From Lachnospiraceae bacterium (GTDB lineage Bacteria; Bacillota; Clostridia; Lachnospirales; Lachnospiraceae), in contig JAFOEY010000016.1 of NCBI GenBank assembly GCA_017387565.1, forward strand, positions 1 to 64,000: a DNA stretch of 64,000 nucleotides, read 5' to 3'. Shown here one piece after another: positions 27,300-35,483 of the stretch; within the stretch, counting starts at the first letter, position 1; the number at the start of each line of letters is the position of its first letter. The notes beneath the pieces are model-generated. The model searched no databases. It was not told the DNA's origin and saw only the letters and a program-made list of their open reading frames with translations. The translations under genes and the position numbers were made by a program.

Positions 27300-28097
27300 A
27301 TGGAGACATTCTCCCCTATGACCACGAATGAATGGATTTACGGACTAATTTTATATGTGGTGATTTTCTTATACGGAATCGTAATAGGCAGCTTTTTAAA
27401 TGTCTGCATATTACGAGTTCCGCTTAAGGAAAGCATTGCTAAGGAAAGATCGCACTGTATGTCATGCGGATACCAATTGGCATGGTTTGATCTTATTCCG
27501 CTTTTTTCCTATCTGTTTTTAAGAGGCCGGTGTCGAAAGTGCAAGACGCATATATCCCTCCAGTATCCTTTGGTTGAAGGACTAAATGGGGTCTTATATG
27601 TACTGATTTTTTTAGTAAACGGTTGGAGTATAGATTCAGTTATATACTGTTTATTAGCTTCGGCGCTGATTGTACTTAGCGTCATTGATTTTAGAACATA
27701 CGAGATTCCAATTGGAGTCAACTTGTTTATACTGGCTTTGGGACTGATACATCTCATATTTCACTTAGGGGATTGGGTGAATTATGGGATCGGTCTCGTA
27801 GCTGTCAGTGGATTCCTTTGGATTATTTATCAGGTTTCGCAGGGGACTGCCATTGGTGGCGGAGATGTGAAACTGATGGGAGCGGCAGGGCTGCTTCTTG
27901 GTTGGCAGAATGCCATTGTAGCATTTTTACTGGGATGTATTGTTGCTTCGGTGATACATCTGATACGCATGAAAGTTTCAAATGCGGAGCATAAACTGGC
28001 GATGGGCCCTTACTTATCTGTCGGTATTTTTATGGCAGCTCTTTGGGGAAGTCAGTTTTTAAATTGGTATCTAAGTTTGTTTATCATTAGTAAATAA
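27300..28097 (+). CDS. pilD: Prepilin peptidase / N-methyltransferase PilD
   Basis: The 265-residue polytopic enzyme of family A24 cleaves prepilin leaders at the membrane. The N-terminal cytoplasmic loop carries a four-cysteine zinc motif (CMSCGYQL and CRKCK). The two catalytic aspartates lie in VIDFRTYEIP and GGGDVKLMGA. About eight membrane helices follow. The start is uncertain: the ATG at 27300 has no clear ribosome site, and an in-frame ATG at 27318 is an alternative. It should process all five prepilin-like proteins of this operon. Confidence 0.9.
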   Translation: METFSPMTTNEWIYGLILYVVIFLYGIVIGSFLNVCILRVPLKESIAKERSHCMSCGYQLAWFDLIPLFSYLFLRGRCRKCKTHISLQYPLVEGLNGVLYVLIFLVNGWSIDSVIYCLLASALIVLSVIDFRTYEIPIGVNLFILALGLIHLIFHLGDWVNYGIGLVAVSGFLWIIYQVSQGTAIGGGDVKLMGAAGLLLGWQNAIVAFLLGCIVASVIHLIRMKVSNAEHKLAMGPYLSVGIFMAALWGSQFLNWYLSLFIISK

Positions 28098-28207
28098 ATC
28101 TGAATTCTTATGAAAAAACAAACAGATAGAGCAAGTGGAAACAAACTTTAATATATATACAAAAATGAAATAAAAAGGTTAAATCCTATTTTGCAGGGAG
28201 GTAAATC

Positions 28208-30007
28208 ATGGCAAAGGCACAAAGAGTACTTGGTATTGAGATTGGATATTCCTTGACACAGGTTGTTGAGATGGATTACCAGTCAAAACATCCACAGGTT
28301 TACGGCGTTTTCAGTATGAAGACACCGGATGGTATTTTCAATGATGGATTAATCAATCCGACAGAGGAATACGTCAATGATTTAAAAGCAAATATTGCAG
28401 CGAATGGAATGAATGCAAAGAAAGTGATTTTTGCAGTTTCTTCTACAAAGATTGCAAACAGAGAGGCAGTTATTCCTTTTGTTAAGGAAAAACAGATTCG
28501 CGAGCTGTTGATGACAAACATCACAGATTATTTCCCGGTTGATCCCACTCAGTATCAGTTTGCTTATAATATCATGGAGACAATGCAGGATGAAGCCGGT
28601 ACAAAACAGTATCGTATCATGGTTATGGCTGCTCCTGATGATATTTTAAGAGGGTATTCTGTTTTAGCAAGCGGTTTGGGTTTGGAGCTTTCTTCTATTG
28701 ATTATTCAGGTAATTGTATCTTCCAGGCTTTAAGAAGCAGATTTGAAAAAGGTGTTAACTTAATCGTAAAAATTGATGAGAGATCTTCTCTTTTAACGGT
28801 AACCAACAATGGTGTTATTACCATGCAGCGTCCCGGTATTTATGGTGCGGATCAGATTGTTGATGTCATGATGGAGACGGATGTATATGGAGAGCTGTTA
28901 TCCTATACAGATGCTATTAAGACACTCCGCAGAAACAATCTTGTAATGAGACCGGAAGAAGAATCATTGCTTGAAGAAAAAGAAGCAGAAGTAAGACAGT
29001 TAGAGCAGGCTGCAATTGATGCACAGAATTTGGCACAGGCTACTGGTGATACATCTCAGATTGCATCTACAACCGTTGCCGCAAAACAGGCCGGTGCAAA
29101 CTTAAAGATGCTTCGTTTAAGAAGAGATGTAACAATCAGTTATCAGCAGTTAATCGGTTCAATTGTACGTGTAATCGATTATTACAATTCCAAAAACAGG
29201 GATGCAGCAATCGACAATATCATTATTACCGGTATTGCTGCAGATTTCTGGGGATTTTCCGGATTGCTTTCACAGGAACTCGGTCGTGATGTTGAAGTAT
29301 TAAAAGATCTTGCGGGAACAAATATTACACAGGGTCTTCACTTACAGGGAGTATCACTTGGTGATTACATCGCAGCAATCGGTGCAACGCTTACCGGTGT
29401 CGGCTTCCGTCCTGCAATAACAGAAGTAAAAGGTAAGAAAGGCAAAGATGCCAAAGGTCAGTTATCATCGATTGGACAGAATGAAACCCTGCCTTACATT
29501 GTTCTGGGTGCAGGTATTGTGGTTGCCATTGTTATTGCGGCAATTTGTCTGGTTCCTTATTTCCAGGCAAAATCAAGAAATGAAACCTTGACCGAACAAA
29601 AAGCACAGCTGGAGCCTGTAAGAGAAACGTACAATGCATATGTAAGTACCAAAGCTGATTTTGATTATTTAACATCAATTTATGATGCAACATCAACCAA
29701 CAATGAAGCATTGAACAATGTCATTGCGGAGTTGGAAGAAAAACTTCCCGCAGATTCTCAGCTCAATGCACTTTCTGTTAATAATAGTACAATTTCCATG
29801 TCTGTAGAAGTTGGTACCAAAGAAGAAGCAGCAGCAACAATTATTAATCTGCGTACCTTCGAAAACTTCTCTGATGTTTTTGTTGATGGAATTACCGAAT
29901 ACACGGATGAAGAAACCGGTACAAGTGGTGTGACATTCTCAGTTACATGTACATATGGTGATAATCCGATGTATGCGGCAGAAGATGCTGAAGAAACAGC
30001 AGAGTAG
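28208..30007 (+). CDS. pilMN: PilM-PilN fusion, pilus assembly platform
   Basis: The 599-residue protein starts with an actin-like PilM ATPase domain (residues 1 to about 405; VLGIEIGYSLTQVV is the phosphate-1 motif), interrupted near 255-300 by a charged, Gln/Ala-rich insert. After a Lys-rich linker comes one membrane helix (about 435-456), a coiled-coil stretch and a ferredoxin-like PilN periplasmic-type domain. Separate PilM and PilN normally bind through the PilN N-terminal peptide; here they are one chain, as in C. difficile PilMN. GGAGG supports the start. PilO follows by 13 bases, its expected partner. Confidence 0.85.
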   Translation: MAKAQRVLGIEIGYSLTQVVEMDYQSKHPQVYGVFSMKTPDGIFNDGLINPTEEYVNDLKANIAANGMNAKKVIFAVSSTKIANREAVIPFVKEKQIRELLMTNITDYFPVDPTQYQFAYNIMETMQDEAGTKQYRIMVMAAPDDILRGYSVLASGLGLELSSIDYSGNCIFQALRSRFEKGVNLIVKIDERSSLLTVTNNGVITMQRPGIYGADQIVDVMMETDVYGELLSYTDAIKTLRRNNLVMRPEEESLLEEKEAEVRQLEQAAIDAQNLAQATGDTSQIASTTVAAKQAGANLKMLRLRRDVTISYQQLIGSIVRVIDYYNSKNRDAAIDNIIITGIAADFWGFSGLLSQELGRDVEVLKDLAGTNITQGLHLQGVSLGDYIAAIGATLTGVGFRPAITEVKGKKGKDAKGQLSSIGQNETLPYIVLGAGIVVAIVIAAICLVPYFQAKSRNETLTEQKAQLEPVRETYNAYVSTKADFDYLTSIYDATSTNNEALNNVIAELEEKLPADSQLNALSVNNSTISMSVEVGTKEEAAATIINLRTFENFSDVFVDGITEYTDEETGTSGVTFSVTCTYGDNPMYAAEDAEETAE

Positions 30008-30020
30008 GAGGGAGTAGGCA

Positions 30021-30815
30021 ATGAATATTAGTTTAAAAAAATCAGATGTAAATATTCTTATCATGCTATTGGGTATTTTAATTCCGGTTGGTGTTTATTT
30101 CTTTATTTACAATAGCTATACCGAAAAAACGGCTGCATTGAACGCTTCAAATGAGGTTTTACAGTCAGAGGTTGATTATTTACAGAATCTGGCAGATCAT
30201 AAACAGCAGTATATTGATGATACAGCAGCTATGCAGATTCAGATTGAAGAGATTAAGTCACACTTCCCGGTTGCATACAAACCGGAAGATGATATCTTGT
30301 ACATCATTAATGTAGAGAATAATTATGATGCAGAAATCCCTACAGTTTCTATGGGTACTTCCAGTATGATTGAGGTTGCAGCGCCTACAACCGAAACAGT
30401 TGAACAGGGCTCACCGGAAGTTGCTGTAGAAGGCGAGGATGCTGTTGCAAATGATACAGTAGAAGCAGTTGCTCCTCAAATTAGTCTGTATCAGACACCA
30501 ATCAGTATCAGTATGACATCTACTTATCGTTCATTGAAAGATATTATTTCACATATCAACACAGATCCGAACAGAAAATCAATCAGTTCCTTATCTGTTG
30601 TGTTTGATACAGAAACCGGTAAATTATCTTCATCCATGGCATTTACGGCATATTCATTGACCGGAACGGACAAAGAATATGTTACACCGAATGTATCAGG
30701 TGTATTCTATGGTACCAACGATATCTTTAATACCGGTGCAAAAAGTGCAGCAATCGCTGCTGAAAAGAAGGCTGAGCAGGAAGCTGAAGCAGCAGAAACA
30801 GAAGAGGCAGAATAA
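30021..30815 (+). CDS. pilO: PilO-like pilus alignment protein
   Basis: A 264-residue bitopic protein: short N terminus, membrane helix at about 10-30, coiled coil at 35-85 (EVLQSEVDYLQNLADHKQQ), and a ferredoxin-like domain. An acidic, Glu/Ala-rich stretch lies at 125-155 and another at the C terminus (KKAEQEAEAAETEEAE). PilO pairs with PilN across the membrane to link the platform to the outside. Position directly after the pilM-pilN fusion supports the call. GGAGGGAG lies close to the start. Confidence 0.8.
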   Translation: MNISLKKSDVNILIMLLGILIPVGVYFFIYNSYTEKTAALNASNEVLQSEVDYLQNLADHKQQYIDDTAAMQIQIEEIKSHFPVAYKPEDDILYIINVENNYDAEIPTVSMGTSSMIEVAAPTTETVEQGSPEVAVEGEDAVANDTVEAVAPQISLYQTPISISMTSTYRSLKDIISHINTDPNRKSISSLSVVFDTETGKLSSSMAFTAYSLTGTDKEYVTPNVSGVFYGTNDIFNTGAKSAAIAAEKKAEQEAEAAETEEAE

Positions 30816-30849
30816 TCTTCTTTGATATGCAACTTAAAGGGGTTTTCCT

Positions 30850-32265
30850 ATGAAAAAGAAAAACGAAGGTTTTACTTTAGTGGAGTTGGTTATTGCAATT
30901 GTCATTCTGGCAATTGCAGTATCACCACTGTTATCTAATTTTATACAATCATCCAAGATGAATTTGAAATCCAGAAAACAATTGAATGCATTGAATCTTG
31001 CGCAGGATATCATGGAAGGTATGAGTCAGTATACTGCACAGGAAAATGCAGAGTATTTCTTTCTGGCTTCCGTGTCTGATAACACCATCCTGGAAGATAA
31101 ACGCGTTCTGCCCGGTGGAACGACAGTGACAGGATGCAGCGGTCAGGTTGCTACCGTAAGTAATAACACATTGACCAATATTTCTGCACCCATGCCCAAA
31201 GACTGGACAAAATTCGTATATAATGTTACGGGGATACAGACAGCTTCCGGTAATTACAATAATTATGATATGAAAATTACGATTGATTCCACATCAGTCA
31301 GTACCAATGTGGATGCGGGTGGAAAAACACCACAGGAAATTGCATCAATGATTAATGGAAAAGAATATGCGGATATTGCTCAGGTGGATCAGTATTTTGA
31401 TGCAGTTAATACAATAAAAGCTGATGATGAAGAAAACGCATATAAGCAGTTGCGGCAAAAATCCACAAAACCGGCGACGGAGTTATCGGATTACAAAGGA
31501 AAAGTCAGTCGTACGATTTCCATTAATTTTGTTAATTCAGGAACAGAGGCAGCTCCGGATTATGCAGTTAAAGTTATCACTACATATAAAGTCCTGGATT
31601 CGGCAAAGACTGCATTAGGATTTACCGGTACACATGCTGATGAAGCTTCTACTACTTATGTTGATAAAACTGAAAATCTTTCCAAGGCTGAATCAACAGT
31701 TATGCCGAGAAGTTTGTATTTATATTTTTCCGGATTAAGTGGTGCCAATAGCTCAAACCGTGAAAAAATCGAAATAAATAATACAACGAATCAGCCGGTT
31801 GTCGTATATTTGCTTCGAAATGTTGATGGTAATACATTATCCCAGAATGGTGTTCCGACTTATAATACAAATTATGCCTGTGATGTTTATGTGAATTCAA
31901 AGGTATCATCAGATCCTTTAGCAGCAACAGTGGATAATGTAGAGATTGTTTCAAATTTACGTCATAATTTCTGTTTTAAAAATAATAAGAGGGTTTATAA
32001 AGAAGGTACAACGGAAAAACTTGATGGAATTACGGATACTGACGTAGCAGAAACACATTATTCTCGTGACCGGTCCCTGATATATTATAATAGTTCAACT
32101 GAAATAGGAAACAATCCTGCTCAGGGAAATAATTTCTATGAAAAGTACATATTTGATGGTTATCGGAAAATCCAAAGAAATGTATTGTTTGATGTAAAAA
32201 TTGAAATATTTGAAAGTGGTAAGACAAAATCGATAGCATCCTATACCGGAGGTTTATCTAATTAA
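30850..32265 (+). CDS. Minor pseudopilin, GspI/PilV-like, oversized
   Basis: A class III leader MKKKNEGFTLVELVIAIVIL with cleavage after Gly7 and Glu5 of the mature form opens this 471-residue protein. The segment after the helix (LNALNLAQDIMEGMSQY) has the AL-LAQ..ME pattern of GspI/PilV minor pseudopilins. The remaining roughly 400 residues form a large exported domain without recognised motifs, far longer than the 120-170 residues usual for this class. It is the first of four minor pseudopilins in the order I-K-H-J. It probably sits in the pilus tip complex. Confidence 0.75.
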   Translation: MKKKNEGFTLVELVIAIVILAIAVSPLLSNFIQSSKMNLKSRKQLNALNLAQDIMEGMSQYTAQENAEYFFLASVSDNTILEDKRVLPGGTTVTGCSGQVATVSNNTLTNISAPMPKDWTKFVYNVTGIQTASGNYNNYDMKITIDSTSVSTNVDAGGKTPQEIASMINGKEYADIAQVDQYFDAVNTIKADDEENAYKQLRQKSTKPATELSDYKGKVSRTISINFVNSGTEAAPDYAVKVITTYKVLDSAKTALGFTGTHADEASTTYVDKTENLSKAESTVMPRSLYLYFSGLSGANSSNREKIEINNTTNQPVVVYLLRNVDGNTLSQNGVPTYNTNYACDVYVNSKVSSDPLAATVDNVEIVSNLRHNFCFKNNKRVYKEGTTEKLDGITDTDVAETHYSRDRSLIYYNSSTEIGNNPAQGNNFYEKYIFDGYRKIQRNVLFDVKIEIFESGKTKSIASYTGGLSN

Positions 32266-32309
32266 ATTGCGGACAGATGGATTAGTTGATTGAAAGGAAG
32301 AAACAATAG

Positions 32310-34505
32310 ATGTTTTCTAGGTTAAGAAATAAACTTGATATTTTCAAAAAGGATAACAAGGGTGCAGCTATTGTTGTTGCAATCGTTGCAATAGCTTTTA
32401 TTGGAATGCTGGTTGGAATGTTGGTTTACATGGCATATTACAACTATCTGATGAAGTATGTTGACAGAAAGAATAAAGATAACTTTTATTCCGCTGAATA
32501 TGCTTTGGATATTATTAATGTCGGTCTTCAAAAAGATATTTCAGACAGTATGGCAGAAGCATATGTAAAAACCCTTCAGAATTCTGCAGGTATGGACGCA
32601 GATACCATGACGGTTTATTTCAAGAATGATTTTGCGAAAATTCTTCGTGAAAAAGTATGTGATCCGTCTGATCAAAATAAGTGGCTTTTAACACATTTAA
32701 CAGATATGTGGGAAGCTGCTGACTTAATTCACGCTGCTTCAGCCGGTAATAAAGGCGCTTACATGGAAGCAATCGGAGGAAATAATTCTCTGACATTAAC
32801 CAATACGGATTATTTGACTATTGCGAATGTAAAAATTGTTTATACCAATGAAGACGGCTATATTTCCATGATAGAAACGGATATTCGTCTGAAAGTTCCG
32901 GATCTCGATTTTGCACAAAGTGCTACAAAATTAAATCTGGAAGACTATTCACTGGTAGCAAATGATTCTTTGATTAATCATTTGGGTAATCAGGATGAAG
33001 TGCCTGACGGTATTAGTGTCAATAAAGGATCAACAGATTTGGAAATATCCGGAAGTGTTTATGGTGGTAAAAACGGTATACAGGTTGGAAAACAGGCTAA
33101 CATTGACTTCATCAAAGATCCGACGGATGACTCAAATGGACTTGATTTAACCTATAAACTGATTTCAAAATCCCTTGATATAGAAAATGCTTCCGAGGCA
33201 ACGGCAGGTGTGAATATTAATGAAAAATATGACACTTTTGTTGAAAATATTAATGTTACATCTTCCAATTTTAAAGGAGATGGAAACATGTTTGTCGGAG
33301 ATGATTTGGATATTGCCGGTCGCAACAGTAAGGTCGTTTTAAAGGGACATTACAGGGGATATGGCAATGAAAATACAATTTCCGATTCCAGCAGTTCTAT
33401 TTTAATAAATGGTGCTAACACCACCTTGGATTTTTCTAATTTGGATGAATTGGTTTTATCCGGTCATGCTTATGTAGGCGCAAAGAAATATGATGCGGAC
33501 AGAGATCGTCTTGCATTAGGAAGTGTATATGATAAAGATACGGTATATACAGATGATGAATTAACTAAGGCTGTTAGTGATAAAGTCCTTAATTCAGACA
33601 AGATTGAAGATGAAGAGCAGTTTGATAATCAATATGATGAAATGCTCAATTCGGATGCTTATGATGCATTTACAGCCAAAAGGGAAATGAATGGCGAGAA
33701 GATCATTCCTCAAAACACATCTGATGTTTTGATGGGTGAGTCCATGTCAGTAAAGGCAAACCAGCTGATGTATATGGTTCCGGTTGAATGTATTGGTTAT
33801 ATCAAAGGCACAGATCAGCAGTTTGTTACCAAAAATCCCATGACTTATGATGAATATAATGAACTTCTTAATACGCCGGATCCGGAAAGTTCGGAATATA
33901 AAGATTTAAAAGCAGAGTTTGATAGTAATCCCTTAAATGCGGGCAAGGATTTTGATATTACAAAGGTTAAAACAGCTTCCAGAAAAGCATATAAATATGA
34001 GCCTGTCAGATTATCTGTTTTATGGACGGAAATGGGAACTGCTGCATATACGAATAAATATAAGGCAGTTTACCGTCGTATTAACGGAACCGTAATGGTT
34101 TATTTATATCTTGATTTTACATCAGATGAAAATCTTGCAAATGAATTTTACCGTGCTTATTGTAAATATGCTCCGGATTCTGTCAATCTGTATGTGAATT
34201 CATATATCAAGGATTTGAAGTGGAATGCCGGTTTAAAAAGTCAGTTAACGCTGGCCGGTAATATGTTCTATTTAAATAATAAAAAAGAAGTTGTTGTTGT
34301 TGAAGATACGAGTCAGGATTCAACCAAATTCCTTAATATGAGTTTGTGGCAGGAAGAGTATTCTAATAAGCATACGGCATTAATGCATACATTAAAGGAT
34401 AATTATGATGCGATGACAAGTGCTCAGCTGACATCGGATGTATTTGATAATTTGGTTGATGAAAAATGCATTAAGCAGGATGGAAAGCATCAGCTTCGTA
34501 CATAA
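32310..34505 (+). CDS. Minor pseudopilin, GspK/PilX-like, cut by a probable frameshift
   Basis: The 731-residue frame opens with NKGAAIVVAIVAIAFIG: a Gly then Ala at the cleavage site and no Glu at position 5, which is the hallmark of GspK/PilX tip pseudopilins. NFYSAEYALDI follows the helix as in that group. The large exported domain contains beta-rich stretches (VFVGDDLDIAGRNSK-like). The last residues (CIKQDGKHQLRT) look unlike the rest and the frame stops at 34505. A second frame continues without a start of its own to 34890. Removing one A from the A5 run at 34462-34466 joins them, giving DENALSRMESISF, so the intact protein is probably about 860 residues. Confidence 0.7.
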   Translation: MFSRLRNKLDIFKKDNKGAAIVVAIVAIAFIGMLVGMLVYMAYYNYLMKYVDRKNKDNFYSAEYALDIINVGLQKDISDSMAEAYVKTLQNSAGMDADTMTVYFKNDFAKILREKVCDPSDQNKWLLTHLTDMWEAADLIHAASAGNKGAYMEAIGGNNSLTLTNTDYLTIANVKIVYTNEDGYISMIETDIRLKVPDLDFAQSATKLNLEDYSLVANDSLINHLGNQDEVPDGISVNKGSTDLEISGSVYGGKNGIQVGKQANIDFIKDPTDDSNGLDLTYKLISKSLDIENASEATAGVNINEKYDTFVENINVTSSNFKGDGNMFVGDDLDIAGRNSKVVLKGHYRGYGNENTISDSSSSILINGANTTLDFSNLDELVLSGHAYVGAKKYDADRDRLALGSVYDKDTVYTDDELTKAVSDKVLNSDKIEDEEQFDNQYDEMLNSDAYDAFTAKREMNGEKIIPQNTSDVLMGESMSVKANQLMYMVPVECIGYIKGTDQQFVTKNPMTYDEYNELLNTPDPESSEYKDLKAEFDSNPLNAGKDFDITKVKTASRKAYKYEPVRLSVLWTEMGTAAYTNKYKAVYRRINGTVMVYLYLDFTSDENLANEFYRAYCKYAPDSVNLYVNSYIKDLKWNAGLKSQLTLAGNMFYLNNKKEVVVVEDTSQDSTKFLNMSLWQEEYSNKHTALMHTLKDNYDAMTSAQLTSDVFDNLVDEKCIKQDGKHQLRT

Positions 34506-34890
34506 TTCAGTACCGGTAGATCCTTCCGAAATCAGTGCGTATGTTGGAACAAAAGACGTTTTATATCCAAGCGCGAAGTGTCCCCAAAATACAGCAGTGA
34601 TTATTACCAGCGGTGATGTATATGTAAATGGTAATTATGACGGTCTGATTATGGCAGGTGGTAATATTTACATCTGTAGCCAATGTTCAAAAATCACATA
34701 CAACCCGACTAAGGTTATTCGGGCAATGCAGCTTGAAAATGTTGATCCTGTTTTAAATACGACAACTCATGTATATGATGCATTAGGTGTGAGTGGTCAG
34801 ATTTCATATGGCGTTGTTACTGCAGGAAGCGGTACCAATACAATACAATTAACAGATTTAGTTACATATGAGAATTGGAAAAAAGAATAG
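34465..34890 (+). pseudogene. Detached C-terminal part of the GspK-like pseudopilin
   Basis: This frame is open to 34890 and lacks a credible ribosome site and start. Its product (SFVHNSVPVDPSEISAYVG, then VIITSGDVYVNGNYDGLIMAGGNIYICS) looks like a beta-helical export domain matching the style of the upstream protein. It lies one frame ahead of that gene, as expected if the A5 run at 34462-34466 gained one base. It could be a true mutation, a phase-variable site, or a sequencing error. The next gene starts ten bases after its stop with its own GGAGATAA site. Confidence 0.7.
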
Positions 34891-34900
34891 GAGATAACGC

Positions 34901-35440
34901 ATGAAAAATAAAAATGCAGGATTTTCTTTAATTGAATTAGTTGTTGTAATTGCTGTTATGGTTATTGTAGCCGGGATTGGAGTTACCTGGATTGGTAATT
35001 TGTCCGGATATCGTGCACGTGAATGTGCCGGTAAGGTTGCAAGCAGTTTGACGGGAGCAAAGATAAAATCATTAAGTAAGCAACAGAATACCGGGGATGC
35101 TTATTGGGAATTAAAAAAAGGTTCGGATGGAAAATATTATGTCACTGTTTACTATCCGGAATATAACGGTGGCACCATGACACTTGTAGAAGAAAATTCA
35201 AAAGTCGGCAAGACATCTAATATAAAGATAACATATACCGATGTCGATGGTGATCATGAAGTTGATTCGTCAAATCCACTAAAACTGTGTTATGACCGCA
35301 GTACAGGTGCTTTGTATGAAGGTTGTCGGGGGGCTGTTGTAAAAGATAAAAATATCAGCGCCATTACAGTTTCAAATGGTAGCAGAAGCTACAATATTGA
35401 AATTGTAGCAAAAACCGGAAAAGTAGTCGGAAGATATTAG
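34901..35440 (+). CDS. Minor pseudopilin, GspH/FimT-like
   Basis: The 179-residue prepilin begins MKNKNAGFSLIELVVVIAV, with G-F cleavage and Glu5. Its size and single short globular domain, with the YRARECAGKVASSLTGAKIKSLSK segment split after the helix, fit GspH/FimT. Family members sit just below the tip of the pseudopilus. TAGGAGA is eight bases before the ATG. It is the only minor pseudopilin here of ordinary length. Confidence 0.8.
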   Translation: MKNKNAGFSLIELVVVIAVMVIVAGIGVTWIGNLSGYRARECAGKVASSLTGAKIKSLSKQQNTGDAYWELKKGSDGKYYVTVYYPEYNGGTMTLVEENSKVGKTSNIKITYTDVDGDHEVDSSNPLKLCYDRSTGALYEGCRGAVVKDKNISAITVSNGSRSYNIEIVAKTGKVVGRY

Positions 35441-35483
35441 GTTTTATTCCGAAAAAGTGTAAGAGTAGGAGAAGGAAGAAAAT

